Positions 1 to 12,479 of a stretch of DNA of 64,000 nt are shown here, in pieces. The notes beneath the pieces were generated by a model, which had not been told where the DNA came from, searched no databases, and worked only from the letters and a program-made list of their open reading frames with translations. How positions within the stretch are numbered: position 1 is the first letter of the stretch; every line of letters starts with the position of its first letter. Source of the stretch: Platycnemis pennipes (lineage: Eukaryota > Arthropoda > Insecta > Odonata > Platycnemididae); the NCBI GenBank assembly GCA_933228895.1, contig OW121857.1, positions 77,495,672 through 77,559,671 on the forward strand. Direction: 5' to 3'. The position numbers and the translations under genes are program-made.

Positions 1-152
1 ATTAAATTATTGGAAACAATAACGGATAATGTTTTGGAGATACTGTTTCCCATAATTTAATTTGGCATTTGCATATTCTAGTCTTCGGACATTTTCAATT
101 AAGCCAAATTAGAAACTCACATTATTTCACCTTATTGGAAGATAAGCCTGTA

Positions 153-760
153 TCATGATCATCAGTCAACAATTCTTAGATTGGTTTGACGCAGCTCTCA
201 ACTCGACTCTCCTCTCGGCTTACTTCTTAATATTCACATATTCCTTCTCTTTCACATCCTTCGTCACTTGTTCTGTACATCTCATTCGAGGCCTTCCTTT
301 GCCATTCTTCCCATTCACTTGTCTTTCGACGATTCCCTTCATCAGACCATCATGTCTAATGATGTGGCCGATTAAGTTGTTTCCTCTTCTTCTTAGAGTT
401 TTCAAAAGACTTCTCTCGCCCTTCTTAGGACTCCCTCGTTACTCACGTGGTAGATACATTTAATCTTTATCATTCTTCTGTAGTACCACATTTCGAAAGC
501 TTCCACCCTTAACTTCTCTGCTGTTGTCATCGTCCGTGCCTAACTACAATAAGGAAACATGCTGCAATTATAAGTTCTGATGAATTGTATTACCACGCTT
601 GTATTTCCAGCAGTAAGTAGATAATACTTTATAATATATACTTTATAGTAAGCATAATAATACTTTTGGCATGACACCCTCTTCGCCTGGGCTATCCTAC
701 TATTTTTTTCTCGCTTTGTCCATGGCTAGTTAATCAGCTTCCCAGGTATCCTGTTCCCAG
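153..760 (-). mobile_element. LINE-B (RTE/BovB-like) 3' fragment, degenerate
   Basis: On the minus strand this encodes the C-terminal tail typical of the family, including LIGHIIRHDGLMKGIVE and NGKNGKGRPRMR (open only over 220-405), in the same order as the better copies at 15591-16635 and 59483-60241. The 3' end is the run near 153-165 (ATCATCAGTCAA) followed by the conserved GATTGGTTTGACGCAGC. Towards 760 the matches to the AQAKRAFYQ/YLGSRVT region are broken by indels. Assignment to an RTE-like clade rests on the AFEMWCYRRMM...VTNEEV style of the family; the relic itself is not coding. Confidence 0.85.
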
Positions 761-1168
761 GTACTGTATCCTACTGTATTCTTAAAACAAAAAAAATATA
801 CTGTAGGAAAATAGCTAATATGAAATTAATATGTGTTTTAATACGTGTTTTAGAGCATTTATATGTGACATTTTAGCTGAAAAGTGATATCTCCTGTGGA
901 CGATGCAAAGAACAGACAGAAGTAAAATAATACTGAATAAAATAGTGATATGGGAAGGAAGAAACAAAGACAATATTGTGAAGTAAGAAACTAAAAACAG
1001 TTGTCAAGCAAGGAAAAGAAGAAATTATTGGAATTTTAACATTCCTCTCTTTTACTCAGCAGTATACAGAAAAGAAATACATTGGTGATAAGTACTACAG
1101 GGATTGAAACATTTAGGTACCCCGATAAAAACAAAACGAATGTTAAATTTAAGTTTTCCGCGACGTTG
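761..1168. other. Unassigned AT-rich DNA
   Basis: No reading frame, repeat or structured element could be supported here. Confidence 0.5.
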
Positions 1169-1238
1169 AACAGTTGAGACCAGCATCCTTTCGGGCATCA
1201 TTCCCGATGACGCCATCAGGAGAGCTGGCGAAACTGTT
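1169..1238 (+). ncRNA. Candidate hammerhead-ribozyme-like core
   Basis: Seen: CCGATGA (1204-1210), then GCCA/TGGC (1212-1215 with 1226-1229) around a 10-nt loop, then GAAA (1230-1233). CTGTT (1234-1238) is complementary to AACAG (1169-1173). This is the order CUGANGA, stem II, GAAA, stem III of a hammerhead. Departures are a C for U at core position 4, one unpaired base before stem II, and only a 3-bp stem I (with one G-U) next to the core. Hammerheads are known in Penelope-like retroelements; whether this one derives from one is inference. Probably degenerate or chance. Confidence 0.25.
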
Positions 1239-2214
1239 GTACGGAAAAACTACGTTCGCGGACGCAGACTGAAAGGATGCAACAGGTACGTTATGAATTC
1301 AGAATATATCGTCCCGACCCTTGAGCTGGGCTTTATTTTTGTTATTCATTATCCCAACTTGGTAAAACACCAAAGGTCGGTAAATCACCAAAGCTCAAAA
1401 GTCGTCAATTGGGATCACACAGGGGCGCGCACGGGCCCTGCCGCTTTCGACTTTAAGTGCCATTTTAGAACAGTTTAGATTAACCTGTTCTAAATAGCAT
1501 TAGAACACCCAAAAACCGAATTCTGCCACTTAAAGGACTCCACGAGCATGGCGAAAGTGTCCCGGATCCGGCTATTGGACATACAATTCATTTAAACGTA
1601 GTGACTATTTCTCGACATTCACGCTCTTCTAGCGATCTTAATGCGATAGTATGTCCCTTCTCCTTATGTTTCACCCATGTAGAAAGGAAACACGTATTTG
1701 GGAGTCAAGTATAGACGCTACAAGCGTCGTTTCCGGAGAGTCTTCGCTAAATTTGCTAAGAAGAGATAGCATCAGGTGGCAGATTAACACTCACCCCGAA
1801 GCTGTGTTTGAATTCCAAAATGCATTAGGTATAATTCATGCGCCATTAGTCGTCGAACGCAACTAACATCATTGATAATTAACGACACACTAGAGGCAAC
1901 GACTATGGAGATTAAATTTTACGGACTCAAATGGCAACAACTGTGAGGATTAAACCAATCATAGGTTGAAACAGAGAAAATATATCCCTCAAAATTTTAA
2001 ATAATATACCTTTCCTAAAGACATTAAACACCTATTAAAAGATACAGCGCACTGTGGTGTGTTATCTACTTGTTGAAGATAAAACTGGATAGTCACATGT
2101 CACCAACTAGGACAGAGAGGTTAAAATGTGTTTCTTACCGCAAACAATAAGGAACTATAATAGATTAGATAGAAATTATTCCAAATGTGATGTTACAGAT
2201 GATTGATAAAGGTT
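1239..2214. other. Unassigned DNA with a small hairpin
   Basis: No gene supported. A 10-bp perfect inverted repeat, TTTAGAACAG (1464-1473) and CTGTTCTAAA (1485-1494), is the only structure seen. Confidence 0.5.
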
Positions 2215-2475
2215 AAATGGATGGCTGAGTAACAAACGAAGAAATTCTAGAAAGAGTGGAAGAAAAGAGTATACTGAAAGCTTTAAAACTTCATCGGCCA
2301 CACCTTGAGACAGGATGGTCTAATGAAGATAATCGTTGAAGGAAAAGTGAATGGGAAGAATGACAAAGGAACTACTCGCATGAAATATATTGAGCAACTA
2401 GTGAAGGGTGCAAAAGAGAAGAATTACATAAATGTGAAGAGGTTAGCTCATAAGAGAAACAAGTAAAGAGTTGTA
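2215..2475 (+). mobile_element. LINE-B relic, C-terminal coding and 3' part
   Basis: Plus-strand remains of the LINE-B C-terminus: VTNEEILERVEEKS-like text, then GRPR-like and KRLA-like segments. It matches the minus-strand copy at 59483-60241 in order and spacing but carries indels and stops, and the usual GATGAT end is missing. Not coding. Confidence 0.75.
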
Positions 2476-2784
2476 TACGAACAATATTGGGATTTTTGAG
2501 ATAAAATGATACTAAATTGATTAAATAGAAGTTGCTGGGAAGACAATTATGATATAAATATTTATTAAGGATGGTGTTATTCGTTAAATGCCTGCGTAAG
2601 CCTACTAATGCAAACGGATGAGAGTAATTGTTTCAAACATTTCCAACTGATACCGAATGGGTTAAAAACCGCTAAAGGAATAATGTCTCCTCTACAGGGC
2701 ATCAAAACCATGAAATTTTGGCTAGGCGGGCGATTAGAAATGAATATGATGTGCTGGCTATTGTACTGACTTCACATTTCAATG

Positions 2785-2960
2785 GCCCATGCAAGAATCC
2801 CGGTCATGGCGAAGATTTATCGGCGGAATGTGGGCCCTTCCTTGGGTGCGTTATGACGAAGCACTTCAAGGTCAGAACTCCTTCCGTCAGATGGTGCGTT
2901 AAACAGTGGACGTCATGGCAACTTTTGTTACGAGAAGGCCATGCCAACATAAGGTGCGAG
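2785..2960 (+). mobile_element. SINE fragment with shared central domain
   Basis: Bases 2871-2920 (ACTCCTTCCGTCAGATGG, then GCGTTAAACAGTGGACGTC) match the domain found at 10562-10610, 52320-52370 and 54975-55021. A damaged box-B-like stretch (AATCCCGGTCATGG) lies upstream. A tRNA-derived SINE relic; the head is too decayed to name a parent tRNA. Confidence 0.55.
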
Positions 2961-5164
2961 AAAATCGATAAATAGCGGAAGTAATTAATCTTTTGTGAAT
3001 CTCGATATTTTTCAAATAACATTCCATTCTGATAAATAAACGCCCAGTTTAATAAAAATTACTTCATAACAATACGCATAGTTGTAGTGTTTTCAGCGAG
3101 TAGTGGAAATTAATACACAATAATCACAGCTGTAACTGTGGGAGGTAAATTATTTGCAATCAAATAGGGATAGAATATAATGCCGCAAATTGATTTTTAT
3201 TAGGATAGTACTCGTCTATTATAATTTTTATTTTGCTAATGAAGGATACATTTGTATGCAAGAAAAGGAGCCTTTGCAACAGGACGCGCTCGACCAGATA
3301 AGATCATATGAGATGAAAAAGAAAGAGACATCTGCAGTCCTGAAGATACTGGCTACAATGTCAGTGATACTGCCTATGAAAACCTGGGAATAACCCAACA
3401 ACATTGGGGTCAAATATTTTTAACAGGTCAAATGGATTTTTCGGGCTGTTTAACGCAAAACAAATGAAATAATAAACATTTAAAACAGGACAAAAACACT
3501 GGCATTTACGAATTACTTGTAATGCCAAAAAAATTACATGGCCATCAGAAACGGTATGAAACATCAGGAAGACAATCATATGGAAATTGTTTAAGCCAAA
3601 ATATTTTTAAAACATCAGGGGGGTAACATTAAGAGTTGGAGAAAGAAGTGGGAAGATAAGGGAAGGCTGTAAAATAGAAGCATTGGAGGATGGGTGATAA
3701 ACAGAAGAAGGGAATGGAATAATTTTATGGGCAGGATAGGTAACGGTAGAGTAGCAATGACATGTAGAGATAAAAACCCAGACGAAAAAAGAAGCATTTT
3801 AGGGCGAGGAAATGATGGAAAAGAAAGTAATATTTGGCAAAAACAGGCTTAATGTCTAAGCTGAGGTAAGATGAATAAGCTCATACTTCCAACAAGTGTC
3901 CATCGCACACGTTCAACATTTCTTTTAATATCAAACTAGCATTATGAGGGAGAAACATACCACTAATCTGTGGTTAAATACCCAACATGAACTTGTATAA
4001 AACAATATTACTCACATCATATAGTACATGGACTCTCAAACCTGGTGGAAGACCGGAGAACTCTTCATCCATTATAGTAATAATTTTAAAACGTGAATGG
4101 TTTTCACTTCACACTTTCATATTCCATGAATAAACTACTTAATCTAGATTCTGTATATAACTTATTACAGTCGTGGTCTTCTAGGTACCACTTCGACGTG
4201 TTATGCCTATAATTCGATTACTGTTAAAGAGATGTTTGATTATGCGCCAAGCATGTAAAGGATATAAATATAATTAAATTTTGCATTTTGAGCTTCGCGA
4301 AGATTTGCAAATAAAATACTAAAATCTAAATTATCTATAAAATATCTGCATATAAGAAGGCGCTCGACCGATATTTATTTAACTTGTAGATGACATTGCA
4401 CATCGAAATCTAGTTGCTTTCTTTATTTTGGGGAATTTTGTGGATAAATCTTTATTTTGTGGAACATTCCATTGTTATTTCATCCCCCACTATGTTTCAA
4501 TTCTACCACGTCTTGCCTGATACCTCCTTATTCATTACCTATAATTATTATCTTTAGAATAACTTCGATTTTATCTATCTTTTATATTACTCTTCCCTAT
4601 TTTAAGCGGAAATAATGACTCTCTAAACCTTCTTGTTCCACTATTTTCTAATTTCATCTTTACAAAATAGCCTGCCATAATACGCTGGGGTTTTTAATTC
4701 ATTTTTTTATATCATCAGTAGAGATACCCGCAGTCCAAAACCTGTGCGTCAACTTACAAACGGATATGATTCCAAACCTTATCCTTCTAACAACTTGGAC
4801 ACACTGCTATACATTTCACCATAAACACTATATTATTCATAAAAGTGGTTAACTGCAGCCCTCCATTCCCCCTTATTCCATGTCAGCTCTATTACTTCCC
4901 AGTAATTCTTCTTGCTAAAATCTCTTTTGGTTTTTCCAAGGTATTTTTCCCTTAGTAAAACCTATTATAATACCTTTTTATTAACGTATTGCACCTCTGC
5001 TCAGTACTATCCAATTCCGATATAGGACTTACACGGTTTACCAAATGCTCATGTTCCCACAAAATCACGCAGCTAGATATGATCGAAGATTCATCTCCCA
5101 ATAATGAAGCCGGGATATCCTGTCAGTACCCAGCTTTTCTATAATTACAACTAAAGAGATAACT
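2961..5164. other. Unassigned AT-rich DNA
   Basis: No gene or classified repeat is supported. Bases about 3610-3850 are purine-rich on the plus strand, and the short open frames there look like by-products of that composition. Confidence 0.5.
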
Positions 5165-5245
5165 ACAAGCAAGCCACCTCGAGGGTGAGTGGCAGGGGTT
5201 GAATCAACATCAAACATGAACTGGATGAATGCAACTAAATGGTAT
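5165..5245 (-). mobile_element. LINE-A 3' tail fragment
   Basis: GCAAGCCACCTCGAGGGTG followed by GTGGCAGGGGTTGAATC is the reverse complement of the LINE-A terminal block seen at 14000-14080 and 54150-54215. Only the end of the 3' untranslated region remains. Confidence 0.75.
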
Positions 5246-5269
5246 GTAACCCCTCTTGCCTTGTCTCTT

Positions 5270-5800
5270 GACGTATCCCGGGCCTAGACAATAGACGTAA
5301 CGGGAGGTCCGGAGGGGCCCAAAACCGCCACCACGGGGATCCTCGAGGTGCGACAAAGACGTTACGGAACGTCTAAGGGCGTCCATATAACGGGAACTTG
5401 AGAGGGTGCCCAGACGTCCGTGTTACTGAGCGCCGACACAATACACGACTCGTCCATATGCCTAGGTTTTGAAACTTTTCGCACTTTGGCACTTGGAACT
5501 TTTCGACAACTTATGCACGTCTTCGCCACCATTGCCACGACCGCTATTCGACGGCAATTTCGCTTTTTTTTTGTTTGCGCCCGAGTTTTGCGCGAGACCG
5601 TGATGCGTGCACCCACACAAGTACCATTCAGGGCTCGGGCAAATATGTATGTACCTCTTTTTACGACGAGCGGCGATTTGAAAGTGGTCACGACATGCAA
5701 ATAAACGTGGGATATATTAACTCGGGAACGTTCAAACGTCTGTTTGGATGCCACTTCACCCATCACTGTATATTATTACCTTCATATCACATCAAAAATC
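5270..5800. other. GC-rich patch with open frames on both strands, unrecognised
   Basis: A sharp change to GC- and CpG-rich sequence. It holds a 134-codon minus-strand frame (5362-5766) overlapped by a 94-codon plus-strand frame (5420-5704). The minus-strand product is basic, with KTRAQTKKKRNCRR and scattered Cys, but no domain is recognised. Two open frames on opposite strands in GC-rich DNA are expected by chance because stop codons are AT-rich. It could be a decayed element or a regulatory patch; no function is assigned. Confidence 0.3.
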
Positions 5801-7664
5801 CCAGGAAAGTCTTCTAAAATCGTCCCAAAAAGAATTTTTAGGCCTGTACGATGAAATAAAACTTCTCTTCGGCAGCTTTTATTGCACAGCTGGCCGTATG
5901 CGGTGGAATATAGAGGGAAATGGCCAGATATTGGGGCTCCCAAGAAGAAAATAAATGACGTCTTTGACTACATATGGACTTAGAAAGAAATTCTGGGCAT
6001 AAAAGTTCATGAAATGGATTTTTATCTTAAATAAAGTGATTTCAGCTAATAGGTAATATAGTGACATTGACATGCATTAAGATAATGTCATTTTACCACA
6101 ATTTCAGGGATATGAAAGTAATTGAACTCTGAAGGCAGGTATGCTTGTGGTTAGTTTCATTTTCTGAAAAGGTAGGTTTTCCAAGTCAATTTCAGCATGT
6201 CCTTGGTTCAAAAACGTGATATGTGATCGTATTCCTGTTTCGAAGGAAAGAGATTTTTCCCGTTCAGGTGCTATAATAACTCGGTTAAATTTAAAAATCA
6301 CATATTAATAACGTCGATTTGCACTGCACCAGATTATTCTGTTTTTTTCACTATTTTGGATTCCAAAATGTATAGCTAATTTTGTCAGCGTAATTCATTT
6401 TCATAAAGATACCACATAGCCATTTACCTCAATGAAAATCCTACAGGAGGTTTTCCGACGCATGAATAAAAGACAAATAAGAAGACATGAGATACTTATC
6501 TAGCATATACGTTCTTCATTACTTGCTTTATTTTATGAAGGATTAGATTAATAGGGTCGGAGTAGGCACCCTAAAGGAATAAGCTGTGAACGAAAGTCAG
6601 ATTTAAGCAAAGATAAATCTTTATTAATTCCAAAAAAAATATTTAACCATGCCAATGATCCTTTACAATGAAAAAAGTGAATTTAATCTACTTATATTCA
6701 GCTTCCGTAAGGCTCACCGGAAAAGGATAAAAGGAGCATAAAGATGCCAAGAAAAGCACAAAATGGGATCGTCAGAGGCATTCACGGCGTTGCCTCCGGA
6801 GCCATACACTTTACTGCCGTGAGTACACTTTATTATCCTTCATATGGGCCCCAAAATCTTAAATGTGAGCACTCCCAAGGCGAAAGAAAGAGATTCCCAC
6901 GTAACATGATGATTCAAAATCACATGAAATCAACGACTTGAAAACTGTTTCTCTAAAAATGAAAAATAAATATTTGCAAATTTTAAGAGAATATAATTCT
7001 CGGCATTTTCTTCATAGAATAACTAAGTTGGTTAAATTCTTTGATTTTAGACACCCGTCGCAAAACCTAATTCCATGTTTACGGTTACTCATACAATATC
7101 TACACATTTAGTCTTCAGTGAAATTAGAGTTTACAATGGCATTAAGCTGCTTAAGACAACTTAAGGTTTCAAAACAAGTAGGTATATAAAGATGTGTAGT
7201 ATTTATGAGTGTTTTTGCCTTGTCAAACGAAAAGTAGCTTAAAGAAAATGAGGGGATTACATGGAGCGCATCAGTCGCTATGAACTAAAAGGTGGTAAGT
7301 ATGGCTGCCGCCATGAGAGTGGTCCATTTCGGGAGATTTCTAATGTAGCCGGAAAGCGTTTCTGGAGGCTACGGGATAGATATGAGCCCCTAGTGTGGTA
7401 AATGTCACAGGAAACTAAATGAAATTAGTAGTATTCACCTGAAATCACTTAATTATGGTATATTTTCATATAATGAAATAATGAAACAAGACCAATCAAA
7501 CTTTTAATCACCATTTAAATCGATGAAAACCTGTCTGATAAGCTGAATTATTAATTCTAAGAGACCTCTGCTTCCCACTGGGAGGAAAAATCTAAACACG
7601 CCCGATATCGTAAGAGGAGGCAACTCTAGCGGCAAGCCTAGTAAGTACCTAAGCCAAGTAAAAT
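5801..7664. other. Unassigned AT-rich DNA
   Basis: No coding, RNA or repeat feature could be supported. Confidence 0.5.
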
Positions 7665-7935
7665 GCTACAGTATCCGGTTGCGGTGAAAAGGTTGCTATC
7701 ATGCCGGCCTGACAACCCAAAGTTCTAGGGTTCGAATCCATACCCGAGTTAGGGCATAAAAGTTAGGTTTGCCGTAGTCTAAAACTTAGCATTGATTTAG
7801 GATAATGCTGTGGCAAGGTCTAAGCAGTTGGAGTACTTTACACCTAATTATACTTCAACTAATATGACAGCACTGTGTTGGCCGAACTATTCGATATCCT
7901 GAATGCTTAACCTTTGACTTTGAGGAAGCCTCGGG
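7665..7935 (+). mobile_element. tRNA-derived SINE-like element
   Basis: A box-B-like GGGTTCGAATCC is at 7730-7741, preceded by ATGCCGGCCTGACAACCC in the anticodon-arm position. Box A is weak. The downstream body to about 7935 is not shared with other copies here. The same CCGGCCTGACA stretch recurs at 17043-17053, which supports a repeat rather than a tRNA gene. Confidence 0.5.
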
Positions 7936-7999
7936 AAATAAAGTCTCACACACTTCGACTCAACTCTAGAAGTAACATCTTATCAATGCGCAGACGAGC

Positions 8000-9230
8000 A
8001 TTGGGCACTCAGGCGACAATTCACAAGCGAATCCACGCCTTCTCTCCATAGGAAATGGGCAAGATCACCATATTTGGCAAACCGTATATTTATTTCCTTC
8101 CTCACCGCTGCCGAGAACGCCCGTCGAAAGCGCCGCAGAGAGGTGGAAAAATATGAAAACGAGGACAAAAGACTGGGCGAAAATTTCAAACGGAGAAAGG
8201 GAGGATATATCGTAAAACACTCAAGTCAGGAGTGGACTTCACGGCAACGGCGAAATGACCGCGCCCAGTGTAAAAACCCACTTCAGAGGAACAAAAGAGT
8301 CTCGCGCCTTCTCTATACTCACATGGAACATTCGGTGATGTCTAAATCCCGAGGAGAGAGTGAGAAAGAAAGAGAGAGAAAAAGAGAGGGGACGGAGGGG
8401 GAAAGGATGAGAAAAGAAATTCCATCTTTCTCCCAGTCGCCAGTCGAGAGGACGGGAAGAGAGACTTGGGAGAAAAGAAGGGGAAAAGGTAAGGTTACTC
8501 AAGGATCGAAGAGAAATCAAGGAGGGACTGCATCCTGTTAGAGGGAGGGGTAAACGAGGGTGGAGGCCATGCCTCAGGAACAAAGAAAAGAAAACCACAT
8601 TGCGGAGATCCACCGGGCGTGATTTCGAGATGGCGTTGATACATTTTTGCCTTTTCACGAGTTGTTAATCTCACCCTGACAGGTTAAATGACGGGAGGGA
8701 ATAAGTAGGGTCAGAGTCGAGTCGGAAGGGTGGTGGACGGGGAGGATGGTCAGGAGAAGCGCTCAGAAGGAAGGAGCTTCTTCCCATGACCGTCTTCTGC
8801 CGGTTGGAACCGTAGCGGGCTCGTTTGAGTGACGCCGTTTTTCGGGCCCTCTGAGAGTATTGTTCCTCACGGAGCGCATTGTTGGGAGTCCCAGGGATGA
8901 AGGCGGGAGGAGGAGATAAAAAAATAGGACCCCTTGACCCCTATCGCTCCCACCCACCATCCTCCCTTCGATCATTGTTTCATGCTGATGAATCGGGAGT
9001 GCCAAAGTTTGATAAAAGATATCTCTCACTTTCGGGAACGGTAAGGCGAGGAGAATGAAAAGCAACGCCGTGCGAGGCATGATGGACGACCACGTTCCGA
9101 CAGCTGCTCGCGGAGGAAGTGAGCAAGTCGGTGGGAAATGATTCTTCCGATATCTCCGAATGTGAAACTCCCTTGCGAGTTTCACGTTCCAATGCCAATG
9201 GTCAGACGCGCATGCGCAGACAAAGTCAAC
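8000..9230. other. GC/CpG-rich, purine-biased patch
   Basis: This stretch stands out from the AT-rich surroundings, with many CpGs and a strongly purine-biased plus strand (extreme at about 8343-8430). Open frames of 139-155 codons lie on both strands at 8074-8658, and a 140-codon minus-strand frame lies at 8763-9185. Their products are low-complexity (R/K/E or P/S/L rich) and overlap on opposite strands, so they read as composition artefacts. No match to other segments of the window. It could be a regulatory island; no gene is claimed. Confidence 0.4.
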
Positions 9231-10499
9231 AATGGGATCAATCCAAGTTTTAATCCGGTTATTTGAAAAAACAGCAAATTTTTACATAACGTATTAATTA
9301 AGGGGTTCCAAACTTTCTAGCCTTCGACCCTCCAAGAATGTCCCGTCTTTTTATAGACTTCTCCTCATCCGAGTTAGAATTATGCATCTCAATCATAACG
9401 AATCACTCTTTATGTGTGTCGCGTCGAAAGACTACAGCTGATATTCAGACAGCAAATTGTAAAGATAATTTTCTAATTACATGTTAAATTTCCATAACAA
9501 TCTGTAGGAGTACGAATGTTCTTTAAATGTGTTGAATATTTCTTCTTTTAAATTGTATGTCCTTATTTGGTATAAATTTTAAGTCTTAAGCTGTTGTCCC
9601 TCGGTAAAATTTAGATAAAAAATTTTATATAAATTGGAAACAACTGAAGTGGGCCCAGGGCCTGAAGTGGGCGCGGTGAAAATTGTATCAAAATAGCTTT
9701 ATGTTCAAAATTTTGCACACAAATCTTTTGGAGCAAACAGATAAAACTTGCTCTAAACTTCTATCCAAATGTATGAAACCAACCAATCAGAGATAAAAAA
9801 GTGAACATCGCCATGATAGTGGTTTCATTGGAGCTGCTTGGATAAGTTTTGCTTTCACAGGACAACTTGCATCAGAGAAAGTTTTTGATTACGGATCCCT
9901 GAGAAAGTTATTGTACTTATTACCTATGCTTGTTATTGAGTGTAAGAAAAAGGTTTTATACACCATACCAAGAGCACTATTACTTATTCAGCTTCAATAA
10001 ATTTGTGCGCCATTGCCACAGCAAAAATTCTCGTTACTACCTACTGCTTTTGTTCCATTGTTTACTATTTTCTCGTATTTCAACCGTTCATCTATTTTCC
10101 ATTGATACATTGCGCTGATTGTAAGTGAAAAACCACTTCTGTTTCTTCCAAAATTTATTGGAAATGCGTGTGGATGAAAATTTTGAGCCAAAAATGTGCA
10201 TCATAACTTCACCTAGGGACATTGATTTATTTGTATTTTACTGTATTTAAATGTTCCAATTCTTTAATTACTGTACCAAAAATTGAAGTAAATATTGTAT
10301 CAGTAATTTTCAATTAGCTTTTTTCAATCGACCCCAGAACTCGACTCAACCCAAGACAACGCCATATCATGGTATCATATTGACCACTCTAGGAACCCCT
10401 GCTTTACATAAATTCCATAAATTCTATCGGCGAAAACGTTATTGTGGTGGATCGAATACTGTATTCACATCTTGAGGGCCTGAGCTTGAATAACAGCAG
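9231..10499. other. Unassigned AT-rich DNA
   Basis: No gene supported. A short direct repeat CTGAAGTGGGC occurs near 9645-9672. Confidence 0.5.
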
Positions 10500-10690
10500 C
10501 GTTTGAGATTTTTCATTAGTACATGGGTTCTTACGAAAGTGTTCAGTTTAGAGCATTCCAATTTAGTACTCCGTCCGTCAGATGGAACGTAAAACCGTGG
10601 ACCTCTTGGCGTATTTCGGAGCAGGCTAATGCCGACGACGGGTTTCTCTCCACCCTTCGTCTATTCTTTGAATAATTCCTATCCTTCCTT
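10500..10690 (+). mobile_element. SINE fragment with shared central domain
   Basis: TAGTACTCCGTCCGTCAGAT (from 10565) and the following GGAACGTAAAACCGTGGACC match the SINE domain at 54975-55021. The 3' part (AGGCTAATGCCGACG) also resembles the tail at 55033-55055. The tRNA-like head is not recognisable. Confidence 0.6.
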
Positions 10691-10818
10691 AGTTATCCAC
10701 TAATCCTATGCTAATAGCACAAACATCGCCTCGCGGTCGTGGTCGCCTCCTCAGAATAATAACTTTCTCTACCATGCCCTTACGGGCCGAAATTTAAGCA
10801 ATCGAGACCTAGGAGTGG

Positions 10819-10875
10819 GAGTGTATCTAATCAGAAAAATTCAATATCATTGAATTTTTTTGATTCGATACACTC
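10819..10875. repeat. 27-bp near-perfect hairpin, 3-nt loop
   Basis: The arms 10819-10845 and 10849-10875 are reverse complements at 25 of 27 positions, separated by only ATC. It starts GAGTGTATC and ends GATACACTC. It may be a foldback remnant of a mobile element or an RNA hairpin; flanks show no clear duplication. Confidence 0.8.
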
Positions 10876-12479
10876 CTTTTCGTGTAATAGTTCTTTTTAA
10901 TATAGACTCGCCTATCACTTCCGTACGAGAGTTCATCTAGATTTCATTAAAAGAATATATACTCCCGTAGGAATGAATTGTTCTACTTGATATATTTTTA
11001 CCAGTGCCTAATCGTAAAAACACACGTTCAACATTAATAGGATCTTTGTCGTGGAAACCTGGAACCTCACCGCAGAAATAGAAAAGCCACGACCAAAAAC
11101 TAATAAACATTACAAAAAAATAAAAATTCAGAGAAGTTGTGAATACGGCATGTTAGGGCTTATTTACTTCAAAAATTTAAAGGCCTAGAAGGTAGAAACG
11201 AAAAAACACCTCACCACTCACAGCTGAAGATTTAATGCAGCGACAAAACTGCCATGTATTTGAATAGATATTTTCACGTCGATTCAGATGTTTTCACACC
11301 TATCTGCCAGTGTGGCTCATATTGATTCGCCGTCGGGATAAAATAAGTGTGATTGGAGAGGAAGATCTGTGAAAAAGGATTGCCGTTACTTCATTCAGAT
11401 AGTCCTGTAAACTCGAAGAGATAGAAGTGTAGATACTTAGTCATTCAGAGAAAGGCTCAGCAGGAATTTGAAAAATGTGAAATGCATTTCGACAAAACAT
11501 TGCCTCAAACAAAGTAATCTACTGTATGCGTAAAAAGTAAACTTCACAATTAATTATTTCTATATGAAGCTTTATATTTTTTTCTAATTCAATATGAAGA
11601 CTTTTATTTAAACAGCCACCATATAATTTGGAATACGTGGTTGGCGATGATCTAAATCAAACAATAGTTCCCTTCCACTAAATTTATACCGGTTTTCTAA
11701 TTAATTTCTGCGTCAGAAAAATTAAAAATTGAGGAGTTTCCATAATTTGGTACTTTCCAGAAAAATTCTGGTAAAATCCTTTGGTGTTTTCTAAAGAAAT
11801 TATATAATATTTTTTGGGAGTTTTAAAAATTTTCGATGATAATACTTTCCTAAAAACGAAGTACATATTCTAGAACCAAAGTCTTCCTCGGGAAAGTACA
11901 CTACCAAATCTAATGAGTACACTTTAACTGATCCCAAGGAGTAATTGAATTAATATCCATTATATTGGAGTTAGCCCTCGTAACATAGGCCGAGAACAGC
12001 TTACCCGGTGGAAACTCGAGAGAAATTCGGCATAATTTATAAAAATACAATGAATATTTTTTATTCTAAGCCTGTTTTGCATGACTTGCAATTTCGCTCA
12101 GTACATAAATTGCCACATTTCAACAGAAATGCGTGTCTGTTTTTGATATTCACTGAATACTAAAGAAACCGCTCCAATACTCTAAACGCTTTACGGCATA
12201 AATACATACTAATGGTGGGTTAAAAAAATTTGACCGCAATTGGAGGATGTTATTGTGACCACAACTCTCGTCCATTTTTTCATCTAATTTCCTACGGAAA
12301 TATACGCTCCTCTATCCTATAAAATGTTTTCTAAAATCAGGCTTCGCCAAAAGTTTTTTTAGATGGAGACTTTTGATAAAATTAGCGTTCTTTTCCAGCT
12401 CCCACAAAAATATTTTTCTTTAAGTATTACAGAGGATAATAGTCACGCTGAGTGATAAAAAAGACTTGATTACCATTCT
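10876..12479. other. Unassigned AT-rich DNA
   Basis: No gene, RNA or repeat could be supported. Confidence 0.5.

Noticed and set aside
5362..5766. A 134-codon minus-strand frame as a gene
   Set aside because: A plus-strand frame overlaps most of it, and nothing in the product is recognisable.
8074..9185. Open frames of 139-155 codons on both strands
   Set aside because: They overlap on opposite strands within purine-biased GC-rich DNA, are low in complexity and show no domain.
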